Of a stretch of 64,000 nucleotides of DNA, positions 1 through 11,076 are shown piece by piece. The position numbers were made by a program, and so were the translations under genes. The stretch spans positions 682,001-746,000 of the forward strand of contig JAGKQI010000046.1 of NCBI GenBank assembly GCA_018806915.1, written 5' to 3'. The notes beneath the pieces are model-generated. The model was given only the letters and a program-made list of their open reading frames with translations, did no database searches and was not told the origin of the DNA. Each line of letters starts with the position of its first letter. Position 1 is the stretch's first letter. This DNA comes from Phytophthora colocasiae (Eukaryota > Oomycota > Peronosporomycetes > Peronosporales > Peronosporaceae).

Positions 1-531
1 CGATACTCCGCCGGTACCTTGGAATAGCACAGTCTGACCGGGTTTCATTGGCACGTAGCCGAAGAGCGCGTTCCAAACGGTAGCTCCAGTGCAAACTAGG
101 GATGCAAGTTGGACGTAGTCCAGTTTGCAGGCAACTGGGACCTTGATGATCGCTTGGGCGGGGACAACAGCGTATTGACGTAGTGTACCGTCAACGCCAC
201 CGCCCAACATATACTTTTGGCTCTTCAATGGTCCATACAAGTTGTCGAAGGAGATGTTGATAATGACGCGGTCACCAAGTTGAAGGTCATCGACTGACTC
301 CCCCACAGCGGCAATGACTCCAGCACCATCTGAGCACGGAACGAGGTCGTCCTTCACTGCTGCGGCAGGGTAGAACCCCCCACAGATCTGAATGTCACGA
401 GCATTCAGAGTGATGCCACGGATTTCCACCAGCACTTCATGGCCACGAACACTCGGGAGGGGTTCATTTAGACGTGCCAAGTTGTGGTGCGAGGTGCGTT
501 CGTTGATACGGTAGACGATGTTCGATGACAT
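1..531 (-). CDS. MDR-family zinc-type alcohol dehydrogenase / quinone oxidoreductase (partial, N-terminal)
   Basis: An open frame of 177 codons runs from the ATG at 531 off the left edge of the window, so the C-terminal part is missing. The N-terminal GroES-like fold is recognisable from LNARDIQICGGFYP and VPCSDGAGVIAAVGESV, followed by the LGDRVII segment and CTGATVWNALF, and the sequence stops just inside the start of the Rossmann nucleotide-binding region (LFQGTGGVS). This pattern fits NAD(P)H-dependent medium-chain reductases of the COG0604 type, which reduce quinones or aldehydes. A catalytic-zinc cysteine in the usual position is not obvious, so the zinc-dependent label is only a family name. 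It is transcribed divergently from the methyltransferase at 989. The substrate is unknown. Confidence 0.85.
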   Translation of the reverse strand, partial: MSSNIVYRINERTSHHNLARLNEPLPSVRGHEVLVEIRGITLNARDIQICGGFYPAAAVKDDLVPCSDGAGVIAAVGESVDDLQLGDRVIINISFDNLYGPLKSQKYMLGGGVDGTLRQYAVVPAQAIIKVPVACKLDYVQLASLVCTGATVWNALFGYVPMKPGQTVLFQGTGGVS

Positions 532-988
532 GTTCGTGCTTCAGGGAGGATTCAGGAGTATCCACTCATCAGATACATGTACGATCTGTTTACATAGGTC
601 AGACAACCTACGCAAACACCAAGTGAATGCAGTCGTGATCACTGCGATCGTGATCACCATCGGTGATTCACGGTGAATGTGAATTTCACCGACAGCAAGC
701 ACCGGTATCAATGCGAGTGGAAGAACCAATCGACTCGCATCACTTTCATTACCCTTCGCTTGAATTTAAAAAAGAAAACTATGAGCACCTTCGTGATGTC
801 GACACTTGACTTCAATGCAATTTGGTTGAGGTCCAGATGATCATCTGGTCATCAATCATACGCATTGATGCACAGCTTTTCTTCAGTGCATCAATGCGTA
901 TGATTGATGAACGTTAAAGTGTTTTGTCAAGACATCCCTCTTCATTTGCTAATAGTCCACTTCCCCGTCATCCAAAAAGCTAATTACC
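532..988. promoter_or_regulatory. Divergent intergenic promoter region
   Basis: These 457 bp separate the starts of two divergent genes and hold no convincing coding frame. They contain a small inverted GTGATCAC pair near 634-657 and a 25-bp perfect inverted repeat described separately. The region should carry both promoters. I see no clear oomycete initiator element. Confidence 0.5.
849..910. repeat. Perfect 25-bp inverted repeat (hairpin)
   Basis: Bases 849-873 and 886-910 are exact reverse complements of each other, separated by a 12-nt spacer (874-885). The arms read TCATCAATCATACGC... on the left. The repeat ends 78 bp before the methyltransferase start codon, so it could lie in the promoter or 5' leader. 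It has no flanking duplication that I can see, so it is not evidently a MITE. Confidence 0.85.
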
Positions 989-1902
989 ATGGCTGCTGCC
1001 GTCCGAGCTACGCAAACCTGGCAACCGCAAAAGTACCTCAAGTTCCAACAAGAACGGCTTCGACCTGCACTCGATCTACTGGCCCGTGTATCTTCGCTTC
1101 CCAGTGCCGATGAAAATGGCATCGAAATCGTCGATCTTGGAGCTGGAACTGGAAATATGGCCCCTGCTTTCTTGTACGGCACATTACTGCCTTTCGTGTA
1201 CCTTACGGCTAACATCTTACCATATTTTTCCGCAGGAAGCGATGGCCCAACGCCCACGTCACCTTCGTCGACTCAGCCGCATCCATGCTTGAAGTCGCCC
1301 AACGAGAACACAAGGAGAACAAGTTGCTCAACACGCAGCAGTTGGCGTACGTCAAAGGAGACTTCGAAACGTTCACCCCAGGGCACCCAGTGGACCTCAT
1401 TTTCTCCAATGCAGCTTTACAGTGGGCACATGCTGACAAGCACAAAGACATCATGTCCCGTTTGTACTCGTTCCTGAAGCCTGGTGGAGTGTTGGCTTTC
1501 CAAATCCCCGATACTCGTCTCCAACCGAACTACAGTCTCATGCTCGAAGCAGCTTCTGCGTTGGGTCTGAGCGATCGAGTGGCTGATGTCCGTTCGGTGA
1601 CGTGCCAGCATGATCCAGATTTCTACTACGAGTTGTTCAAGACAACTGACAGTGACGTTGAGCTGGACATCTGGGTCACCGTGTACGCCCATATCCTCGA
1701 AGGTGACAACCCCGTTGCAGATTTTACAGGCTCCACTGGTCTTCGTCCATTCATGAAAGCTCTAGATGAGCCCTCGACCGAGGCGACGCAATTCGAGCAG
1801 AAGTACCGCGAGCTCATTGCCAACGCATACCCGAAGCAAAGCGACGGCAGCACCATTTTCAACTTCAAACGCTTCTTCGTCACTGCCACCAAGCCAAAGT
1901 AG
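989..1902 (+). CDS. Trans-aconitate 2-methyltransferase-like SAM-dependent methyltransferase
   Basis: Two exons, 989-1173 and 1236-1902, join in phase around a 62-nt intron that begins GTACGG and ends CGCAG. The product is 283 residues, close to the usual size of Tam-type enzymes. Motif I of class I methyltransferases is visible as VDLGAGTGNMA (around residue 50). It is followed by VTFVDSAASMLEVA after the splice, where the acidic D would bind SAM ribose, and then by DLIFSNAALQWAHADKHKDI and LKPGGVLAFQIPD. The QW segment and the LKPGG loop are typical of trans-aconitate methyltransferases, which methylate the inhibitory trans isomer of aconitate. The exact acceptor is inferred from family resemblance. 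No signal peptide is seen. Confidence 0.88.
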
Positions 1903-2060
1903 ACGTCGAAAACTCTGGATCAAAAGGTAGCTAGAACCAGAGTGGTCGATCACTTCAGCATGGACGTAGATCGAATTTAATTGGCCGACGACTTCAACTT
2001 GAGGTGATCCATGATCTTTAAACGTCGCGTCCGCTCAAAACCCTTTAGCCTCCTTTCATC

Positions 2061-5000
2061 ATGAGTAGCGCCATGGATCCACGTGCGTTGATCAATTACT
2101 ACATTCGCAAAGGCTGGTACGACCATGTCCAGCGATTGTGTGAGCAAATTCTGGAGAAAAAAGGCAGCGACTCGGTCATCCTCTTCTGGCGGGCGTTCGG
2201 TATCGTGTTGGAGGGTAGCTATTCGTCTGCTATCCGAGAACTCGATAACCTCAAGAGAACAGGACGAGACGTGGAACTGCCATGTCTCCATGCGTTAGTG
2301 TATGCCCATTCACAGTGTAAACATGTGGATCATGATGAAGTGGCTCAACTGGAGCTACAGCTCGTCATGGCCGAGGAGAACGCGTCCAGCTCCAGTTTGA
2401 TACTCTGTGCCACCTTCTTCTGGCATTTGGGAGAACATGCCAAGGCTCGGAAGATCCTGGATCAACTACTGAGCATTAGTGGCAAAAGCAGCTCCGATGG
2501 AGCTCTGCGTCAAAAGGTTCTCATCCTCCGCGGCTGGGTGGACCTCACTGTGGATCCCAAGATCAAACGTGATGCGGACTTGAGGGACGGAGCCATTCAG
2601 TACTTTGATCAGGTGACAGAGTACGTCTCTAGCTTCAAATTCATCTTGTAACTCGTTTCCATTCTCACGTTTCATATTGAACAGTCGAAGAGATGCGGAG
2701 CTGGTGCTTGGTATGGCCAAGTACTACGATCTCAAGAAGGCGTATCCTCGCGCTCTTGAAGCCTTTGACGAGCTGACTGTGCAGTTCCCTTGGTTCAAAC
2801 ACTCGTTGACTGAGAAGGCCTTGGTTCTGCTCAAAATGGGCAACTGGGACCAGTGTATGGATAGTATCGAGCGTGCACTGAGCGAGAACACTCGAGAGAT
2901 TGAGGCACTACGGATCATGATCTTGCTGCTTTTGTCTCGTGAAGGTCACGCTCGCGAAGCTGCTGAACGGATCCGGGAGCTACTGGAAGCTCTTAAACGT
3001 GTTGAGCCTGCCAACCCAGAACTGTTCTGTGAAATCTCCCGCTGCACAGCACGTGTGTCGGATCGGGATTCTGAGGTGCTTCAATGTAGCTTGGGGCTCA
3101 TTGAGCACGCTATTCAGCTGAATCCAGATAGTGGAGCTTTCCGAGCGGAGCGGGGGTACCAACGTGCACTGCTCGGGGACTTCGCTGAAGCAATGGAGTC
3201 TTATAAGGAGGCGTTGAAGCTGGACGAATCCAACGAGATGGCTCTTCACGGGATGATCTACTGTCAGATCAAACTTGGACAGCTCGAAGACGCGTCCCAG
3301 CAGATGGAGTTCCTCAGCGTTATCCAGGAATCGATCGGAGCCAGTGCCAGCTTCGCCTTCTTGCAGGCTTTACTTAGTTGGGAAAAGGATCGCGACCGAC
3401 CCAGACACGTGAAGCTTCTGCAGCAAGCCATGCAGATCCACATGGACAGACTCAAAGAGACTATTCAAGGTCCTGATGTGTCCACGCACGATACCATGAG
3501 TCTACTGAATCCGATCTTCCTCGTCGAAGTGGCCACAGAATTCTTACAGGGCGAAACCCCTCAACCGGGCAGTCCGAACGACAGTTTATCGGACGCTGTG
3601 TCGAAGGGAACGAGTATCCTCGAGAAGCTCGTCAACAAGTCTCCAGGCTTCTTACGAGCTCAATACGTGCTGGCACAGGCCTATTTCGACTCCCAAAGAC
3701 TAGATGACGCCTTTCAAGTGTCCAACTTGATCCTGAAAATGGATCCTGGACACTCTAAAGCGCACCTCATGCAGGCGCGCGTGAGTCTTGAGCGTGAACA
3801 CTTCCGTGCAGCTTCTTCTTGTTTAGATCAAGCTCTCAGCTACGACTTCTCCGTGCGTCAGTCGCTCTCGTACTACATTATCAAGGCGCGTATCCTAGAA
3901 AATGCGGGCGACGTACGTGAAGCTCTGCAAACGCTTGAGACTGCCATGAAGATGACCCAGGGTACTGGCAACTCGTCCAGTTCAGGAAGCTACCGCCGGC
4001 AGAAACAATCGGAGCACACTGGAACCGTATCACTTTTTGATAAAGCTTCAGTCTATATCCACATGGCTCAGGTGCTCTCGCAGCTCAACGACATTGCCGA
4101 AGCCACAAAAACTGTTCGCGAGGCACTTGATGTCTTCCGTGGCACGTCTCAAGAAGTCCGGGTCTTGGTCGCCAATAGTGAGCTCGCAATCAAACGTGGC
4201 GACTATGATGCTGCCATTTCCATGCTCAGTAGTGTTCCAGTGAGCTCCCCAGCCTTCACGAAAGCGCAAATGGTTAAAGCCGACATCTTCCTGCAGTATC
4301 GTAAGGACAAAACCCTGTACGCACGTTGCTACCAGGAACTAGTCGCTCTGAATCCCTGTCACGCCACCCACGTGAGCTTGGCTGAAGCTTACTTGCGGAT
4401 TCAGATGCTGGATGAGGCAGTGCAGTCCTTCGAGCGCGCTAAAGCACTGAGTCCCGGAGATCCGACGATCGCCGGTCGTATTGGGCGTGTACTTATCTCG
4501 AAACACGACTACCTCAAAGCGGTGGACTACTACGAGACAGCACTGAAGCTGGCACCGGGAAACCTCGTGCTCCGTAAAGATCTTGCCGAATTGTACGCAA
4601 AACTTCGTCACTTCGACCAAGCTCTTCGTGTCGTGCAGCAAGCGCCTCCAAACGATTCTGAGGCATTGAACCACCTTCTGCAAGTCGTCGATCTTCAGCT
4701 TGTGCTTCCAACTATCCATCGCGGACTGGGGAGCGACGAGTTGGCAGTGCAGGCACTGCTGAAAGCTTACGCCATCCAGAAAGTTGTGCTAGATCGACAG
4801 AAAGATGAGCAGCCCGATGTACTCAGCAAGCAAAGAGCAGCCATCGCGAATACTTGCTACCAAATCGCAGCTATCTACGCATCAACTTCAGGCAATAGCG
4901 AGCGTGAGAATGTCGTCAAGTACTGCACGTTGGCTCTCCGCTCGGATGAAACACATGAGCCTTCGTTGTTGTATCTCGCTCGAGCGTACCAGCAAGCAGG

Positions 5001-6171
5001 CGATCTGGACCAGTGTCAAGTGCGCTGCTCAACGTTGTTGCGACTAAATCCAGCTCATGAAGAAGCGGCATTGATGTTGGCCGATCTGCTACTCCAGAAG
5101 GAAGACAACGACTCGGCCATCTACCACTTCCAGCAACTTCTTGACAGTCGACCGGATAACTTTGCAGCTCTCAGTCGCTTCTTGGTTATGCTTCGTCGCG
5201 CTGGCAAGCTCCACATCTCTTCAAACGACAGGGAGCAAGGCAGCTTAGCCATTCGGTACCTGCGCCTTGCTGAACGAAGCGCTAACGTTCGTGTAGCGCA
5301 CGCCCCAGGCCTTCATTTCTGCAAGGGGCTGTATTCTCGCTTCCGCAACAACGTAGTGGAAGCTATCGATGATTTTAACCTTGCCAGACGTGATCCAGAA
5401 TGGGGTGAGAGAGCTCTCATCAATATGATCGAAATTTATCTCAATCCTGACAACGAGAACCTCTGGGATGCTGGGAATGACGGCAATGAAGGCAACACGA
5501 AGGAGCAGACGGAGAACTTGCGCATTGCCAACACCCTTCTTGATGAGTTGCCTATGGCTCGAAACGAACGAGACGCCAAGCTTCGAGTCCTTGAAGCATA
5601 CGCTGTCCTCGCAGTCCGCACCAAGAGCATGCTGGATAAAGCCATTCAGCTCTTCATGGAGATTCTTGAGACGGTCGACCGCGACTACGTCCCAGCGTTA
5701 CTCGGTCTGGCCACTGGTTACATGCTAACAAAGCAGCAGCCCAAGGCTCGGAACCAGCTCAAGCGTATCGCCAAGATGAACTACGACCAGACTCTGGCGG
5801 ATGAGTTCGAGCGCAGCTACCTCCTACTGGCTGATATTTACATCAACCGAGGCAAGTTTGATCTCGCACAGGAGCTCTGCAAACGCGCACTGACACACAA
5901 CAAGTCATCAGGGAAAGCCTGGGAACTTCTTGGGCTTGTGATGGAGAAGGAGCAGTCGTACATTGACGCAGCTGAATGCTACCAAGAAGCTTGGACTTGC
6001 GAAGGAGAAGCCAGTGCTGCAATTGGATTCAAGCTTGCATTCAACTACCTGAAAGCCAAGAAGCTCGTGCTGGCAGTCGATGTCTGTAACAAGGTGTTGG
6101 ACCAATACCCAGACTACCCAAAAATCCGCAAAGAGATCCTTGAGAAGGCCTATGCTGGGTTCCGGCCCTAA
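2061..6171 (+). CDS. IFT139: Intraflagellar transport protein 139 (TTC21B family)
   Basis: Exons 2061-2620 and 2685-6171 join across a 64-nt intron (GTACGT...AACAG) to give 1,348 residues, near the ~1,316 of human TTC21B. The N-terminus (LINYYIRKGWYDHVQRLCEQILEK) is characteristic of the family. The rest is TPR-like helical repeats throughout, with signatures such as AFDELTVQFPWFKHSLTEKALVLLKMG and ALKLDESNEMALHGMIYCQIKLGQLEDA. It ends in NYLKAKKLVLAVDVCNKVLDQYP. IFT139 is a peripheral subunit of the IFT-A complex, which drives retrograde transport in cilia and flagella. In an oomycete this points to zoospore flagella. A second in-frame ATG lies four codons downstream, so the exact start is not certain. 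A second IFT gene (IFT88) lies about 5 kb away on the other strand. Confidence 0.95.
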
Positions 6172-6273
6172 ATCCAAGTTACGAAGACAAAGGTAGTCAC
6201 AAAGAGTGCTCAATTCATCTTTACATGAAATGAAAAACAACATACCTTTTCGTGATAGCAGACTCTCTAACCA

Positions 6274-8067
6274 TTAGCCTGCTATGGCGTAGTCACGAAG
6301 GAGCGGGATGGCGTTCTTCGGCCGGTTCTGGACCCCCTTGCAGATGGCAATATGCTGCTGTGCGCCTGAAGGAGCAAATTTCCGACGACAGCACGGGCAG
6401 AGCACAAGTGTAGCTTGGTGTTCCTTGTAACTCTGCTGTAGTGTGTGGTCCTTCAGTTTGTGTAGCTTGGATGGCATCATTCCAACTGAGTTTGGCGGTG
6501 TTCCAACACGAGCAGTCTTCGGGTTGGGCGGGGAAGCCTGATTTGATGGGGTACCTCGTCCCCAAGAGCCTTCGTTGCCAAATACGCGAGGGCAAACTGC
6601 CTCGTGCTTTGCTAGACGGCCTTCAGCAAAGCTCCTCTTGCAGTACCGGCACGTCTCCATGCTCTGGCTCGGTTGACCTCCTGAAAACGTCGTGCTTGGA
6701 GGTTGTGCGTTCTTCTGTTTGGCTACACTTTTCTTTTTCCTCTTGACAGCTTCAGTACCTGTAGCTAGACGTGTCGGAGATGCATCACTCTCTTGTTGAG
6801 TGGGTGAATCTGTTGTCATCTTTAGTCCGTTCTCCTCCGTGCCGAACACTCTACTTCGTCTGCTGCGTTGCTTCTGTGGAGTGGTCTCCGTAGACTCAAT
6901 CTCCTTAGTGCTAGCACGGCGGCGCCTTGGACGCAGCAACAGCAAACTATCCTGCATCGATGAAGCTTCTGGTCGTCCATGCGGTGTAGGATCCGGAAAG
7001 GATGAAGCGTAGTGGAGGGAGCGTAGCGTCACATCCTCCGATATTAATCCTAGAGCTTTCTCGAAGCTTAAGTACAGCGGAGTTGTCCTCCGCTTATGAA
7101 ATTTGGCCGACGAGCAGTCTTGAAAGTGTGCTGCAAGTTGGTCGCCCGGCTGTTGCTCACCACAAAAATTGCAATACAAAGTTGCTTGTCGCTCCATTGT
7201 CGACACTGGCGATACTGAAGGCGAAGCTGACGGATGATACCCAAGGCTCTGCCGCAACACGGAGCGATGAAGCTCCGACTCCTCATCAGCTGCAGCAGAA
7301 GGTTGTTGCTGGTCTGAGTTCGAATTGTAATGACTCGGTCTGCCATCACATAAACCACAAAAGAAAATCAGAAATGCCACCATTTCACGAGTATCAACAG
7401 TTTCCACCTACTTCTTCCATGAGGACTCGCGAGTGCGTCGGTTGTAGTAATACACCCGTCCTTTGGCTGTATAGGCCTCTTGCCACTCGTCCTCCTGCAC
7501 CTTCTGCTGCTGATGTGTATCCTCGTCTTCGTTCTGTTTGTCCTCATGGTCATTTTCTACTGTATCAACCTGTTCTCCATTGTTCTCATCCATTTCTACC
7601 TGTCTCTCCTCCTCTTTGTAGTCGGGTGTCCTCCAATTGTGTCCATTTATGTCGTCCAGCGTCCACCTGTCCTCCATTACCTCGTGCACAAAGTCCAAGT
7701 ACCCTCCATCCTGCTCTCCTTCGCTCTCTCCGCCTTCTCCAGAGTCTTCCAGCAGCTTTAAAGCTGCGCGAACACTCGCTTCAACATCAGCCTCATCATC
7801 TTCATCCAGATCTTCAGAGCTGACACGTAGTTGTCGCTGTGTGTCCAGTGCAGCCACAGGCGCGATCATCCAGCCGTCATCTTCCTCCTCGCTGTTTAGT
7901 GACCTTTCGGAGCTCCAACTGCGCGTTTCTAGCTCGTTTCTTTGCTCCTCATCCTGTACCTCCATCTCATCAACATTTTCCATCAACTGCGACGTCGCTA
8001 GCGGCTTTGGAACGGGAGATACAAGCCCAGACACAGACGCATCCGAGTGCTCTGACGTGTCCGCCAT
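6274..8067 (-). CDS. WW-domain protein with three C2HC zinc fingers
   Basis: Exon 1 (8067-7412) and exon 2 (7339-6274) join around a 72-nt intron (GTAGGT...GGCAG). The junction completes the WW domain as EWQEAYTAKGRVYYYNRRTR followed by ESSWKKP, which strongly supports the splice. The product has 573 residues. The first ~190 residues are acidic and low in complexity. The WW domain lies near 195-220. After it come three CxxC...H...C fingers: YCNFCGEQQPGDQLAAHFQDC, CRYCKRSFAEGRLAKHEAVC and LCPCCRRKFAPSGAQQHIAIC. The second and third resemble the ZC2HC1 family. WW domains bind proline-rich or phospho-Ser/Thr-Pro ligands. The fingers are of unknown ligand, so a precise function is not assigned. 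The 3' end converges on IFT139. Confidence 0.85.
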
Positions 8068-8219
8068 CTTGCACGTTTGAATTTTAATTTTATATGAGAG
8101 TTTGTAAGAAGAGGGCGGAAGAGGCAGATGGACGAATTGGATTGGATAAAAATTGTAAAAACTTTTTTAGCCTTTTGGCTCAATTTATCATATTGTTTTA
8201 ACGCTGTTACTATCGACAT

Positions 8220-8227
8220 CTCAAGAC
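8220..8227. repeat. Left target-site duplication of the hAT element
   Basis: CTCAAGAC directly precedes the element and recurs exactly at 9719-9726 directly after it. Confidence 0.88.
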
Positions 8228-9718
8228 CAGGGTTCGGCAAAACCCAAGTCATCCATTTTGAGTGGGTGGGTTTGATGAAAGTGATGGGTGGGTGGGTTTG
8301 GGTAATGGGGTTTTAAAGTTCGCGTGACGTCACTCAACTTCCCAGATCATCGAGCCACTTCTAACCGCATAACCTGGTGTCAACCTAGTAAACTCTATTA
8401 ACATCTTAATACGGCGGTTCAGAGAACTTTCGGAGCCTGTTTTTCGTGCGTGTTTCAGCTTCAGTTCGAGGTAGACGTCGTTTAGGGGTTGTATGTCAAC
8501 TCAAACGTGGGTAGGTTTGAGCTAGTGACCCAGTTACCTCAAGCCTACCCCTGCTGTATTTGAGTTGAGATGGGTGGTGGTGAGTCACCACCACCCATCT
8601 CAACTCAACTGGTGACAGCCATTCCAAGACGTGCGCGATGTTTGTTGGGCCTCAGCTGCCGCCGATCAAGCGGTGGACGTGTTGGAGCAAGTGTGGCGTC
8701 TTTCCCGCTGCAGAAAGAAGCGGTTTTTGTGGATGATGAGGGTGCTCAAGATACACTGCTGTCGGTTGCGTGATGCAGCCGCTGTTGTTGATCTTTCTCG
8801 TCGTTTTGACGAAATGCTGTCCACGCATTAGATTTCAGTTTACGATGGCTTAACTGCATCTGCTTGCTTCTGTGCTAAGAATTCCTCAAGATGGAGTTAG
8901 AACTAGTCGTCTTCGACTGCACCCATTAGAGCACGACCCATTATTATTCCATTAGACACTACATCGAGGCGCCCTCGCTTTTTTTTGCGAGCACCTGAAG
9001 ATGGTCGACTAGTGCGCTTACGGCGTGGCGGCAATAAACGCATCGCAACAGCGAATTTCTGGCGTATTGGCGAAGGGTCTCCCTCTCCTGGACGTCAAGC
9101 TCTGTGTTAGCTGCATTGCCAACTTGTTCACCTCTAGTCGAGAGCCCCTGCTGCTCTTCAGACTGACTGGGCATCATGGATTCCTGGATACGCTGATGCT
9201 TGCGATGCTAACTGGAAATGAAGCTGAAACATGCTGCTGAACTCCGAAAATAGCGTTTTAGGTTACTGTAGAGATAGAAAAATGCGGCCTATCTCAAACT
9301 GAAACGCAACTCAAACGGAGCTCCGAAAGTTCTCTTTTTAATTTGGGCTACATTGCACTTGTCATGCTCTCCTCAGCCATTCTAACTACATTGCACTTGT
9401 CATGTACAAGTTGCCTTTGTGTATAGTACACAATCTGCGACGTGATACATGTACAGCAGATGTGTACAGAGGCTGATGCCTGCGATAGGACCCCGGGATT
9501 CTGGCGTCAGAGGCAGATTGATGAGCCGATATGCCGCCTAACGGATGCGGCGTGCTTGAAAGGATGATGGCCATTCCAGTTGTGGCATGGCCTTCATCTG
9601 CCCTGTTTGAGGAGTCTATATTTAAACCCAAAAATTCCTCGAAATCTTATTAGTGGGTGGGCGGGCTTTTTAAAATACCCAAAACCCAAAAAACCTATAT
9701 CCCAAATTTCGAACCCTG
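8228..9718. mobile_element. Non-autonomous hAT-type transposon (1,491 bp)
   Basis: The element starts CAGGGTTCGG and ends with the inverted CGAACCCTG (9 bp perfect terminal inverted repeat). It is flanked by a perfect 8-bp duplication, CTCAAGAC, at 8220-8227 and 9719-9726. CAGGG termini and 8-bp target duplications are hallmarks of the hAT superfamily. Inside the ends are GT-rich/AC-rich matching stretches and a 16-bp perfect subterminal inverted repeat (8421-8436 against 9320-9335). Only short open frames occur inside (up to about 70 codons) and none is recognisable as a transposase or BED finger, so the copy is non-autonomous. Its right end lies 14 bp from the TMEM222 start codon, so it has displaced the original upstream sequence of that gene. 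Confidence 0.88.
8560..8608. repeat. 24-bp perfect palindrome inside the hAT element
   Basis: Bases 8560-8583 and 8585-8608 are exact reverse complements around a single G at 8584, giving an almost spacer-free cruciform-capable sequence. Upstream (8494-8568) lies an imperfect inverted repeat that shares the TCAACTCAAA / TTTGAGTTGA motif, so the element seems to be built from reiterated inverted blocks. Confidence 0.85.
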
Positions 9719-9726
9719 CTCAAGAC
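9719..9726. repeat. Right target-site duplication of the hAT element
   Basis: Exact copy of the 8 bp at 8220-8227. It is followed after 6 bp by the TMEM222 ATG. Confidence 0.88.
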
Positions 9727-9732
9727 GCCACT

Positions 9733-10422
9733 ATGGTGAAGAAGACTACGGTCGCATCACCTCCCCCACGGGACGACAATGCTTTAAACATCGATGATGA
9801 TGAACTTCTGCTCTCTCCTGATCAAGGAGCAGCGTCTCGCGCTTCTGGGTGCTCTAAGGGCGCCGTAATTGACGCTGCTGTGCACCGCTTCCCATTCTGC
9901 ATTGTGTGGTCTCCTATCCCCATTCTTACGTGGTTCCTGCCCTTCATCGGACACATGGGCCTTGCCGACAGCAAAGGGTGAGATATTCACTTTATATTGC
10001 ACAAAATTGCATCGAAATTGGACAGAAATTGACAAAGTTACTACGTTTCAATCAGGGTCATCTTCGACTTTGCCGGCCCCTACACTATTGGTCATGATGA
10101 CTTCGCGTTTGGCGCTGCTACACGCTACTTGCAGTGTACAGTAGCGCCTGAGGATGTAGCCAAATGGGATGAAGCAGTGGCTGCAGGCTGCAAGGTTTAC
10201 GAGAAGAGGATGCACAATTTGTGCTGTGACAACTGCCACTCCCATGTAGCAGTTTGTCTGGAGCACGCTAACTATGCTGGACGGAAGCGGTGGAACATGG
10301 TGGAGCTCTGCTTCTGGATGTTCTTCCGAGGAAAGTATGTGAGTGTTGCAGGATTCATCAAGTCCTGGTTACCGTTTGCTTTCGTTGTAGCGCTGATTGT
10401 TATTGTGAGGTCCACAGCGTGA
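9733..10422 (+). CDS. TMEM222: TMEM222 / DUF778 family membrane protein
   Basis: Exons 9733-9977 and 10056-10422 join around a 78-nt intron (GTGAGA...AATCAG), giving 203 residues. Human TMEM222 is 208. Family signatures are clear: FCIVWSPIPILTWFLPFIGHMGL, then DFAGPYTIGHDDFAFG, then the highly conserved HNLCCDNCHSHVAVCLE, then GKYVSVAGFIKSWLPF. There are hydrophobic segments near residues 55-72 and at the C-terminus (residues 180-200). The family is conserved in eukaryotes as a multi-pass membrane protein of poorly known role. A transposon sits immediately upstream. An alternative splice from 10409 to 10512 would extend the C-terminus by an extra exon (see 10512-10962). Confidence 0.92.
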
Positions 10423-10511
10423 CGATGTAAGATATCTGAAAATGACCAGGAAGAGAATCGCTAGTAGAGATTGAAAAGTACTGATGCGTCAATCTATCAA
10501 TATTTTTTCAG

Positions 10512-10962
10512 GAAAAGCTTGGACTCGGTGTCTTCTTTCCGTGATTCACTCTCGAATTCCCCAACACCAGCACAAATGCTCGCATACACTATTTCTCGTG
10601 CTCAACGGAAAGTGGCGATGTGTCTGCCCTTCGTTCGTCCAAGTGCACCTCCAAACACCCCGTTGATTGTGATTCCTGACGTCAGCTTATCGCCCGATCA
10701 GGGTCAAGAAGAACAGCTCGAGCATTATGACGGAATCGACTTCAGTCGCTTATGGGCAGAACTCGATCGCCTTCTTGAAGAAGGACTTAGTGAAGATACT
10801 GATACTGTTCCTGAAACCTCCCAAGAAGTTCTTGACGTAGCCCCTGACCAAGCCGATCCAGAACAAGAAGCTCCTAACACTACTATCAACGTGTACAACA
10901 GTCACCAAGACGCTGAGAACGACAGCTCGACGACAGAGATGTTGGTTTTAACACTCGAGTGA
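10512..10962 (+). CDS. Possible third exon of TMEM222, or a separate small gene
   Basis: This open stretch has no ATG at its beginning but is preceded by a good 3' splice signal (ATTTTTTCAG ending at 10511). If TMEM222 were spliced from AG|GTCCAC (donor at 10410) to this acceptor, the phase matches. The protein would then gain 150 residues in place of its last few (349 total). The extra part begins KSLDSVSSFRDSL, has a moderately hydrophobic middle and ends in a very acidic tail rich in E, D, Q and T. The donor is weak, so the 203-residue form remains the main call. No known domain is recognised. Confidence 0.35.
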
Positions 10963-11076
10963 TTCTGTAGTGGGATTTTAGTCATTTACCCCGAAGCCCA
11001 CAGTTTCAATGATTCGTGTCTGCCATTACGATTAACCCACGTTGTTTAGCATGAATCAATTCGTTATTCATCTTTC

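Noticed and set aside
4339..4719. Minus-strand frame inside IFT139
   Set aside because: Antisense to a strongly supported coding exon, with unlikely composition.
8570..9177. Short frames inside the hAT element as a transposase gene
   Set aside because: All are under about 75 codons and show no BED finger or hAT C-terminal dimerisation motif.
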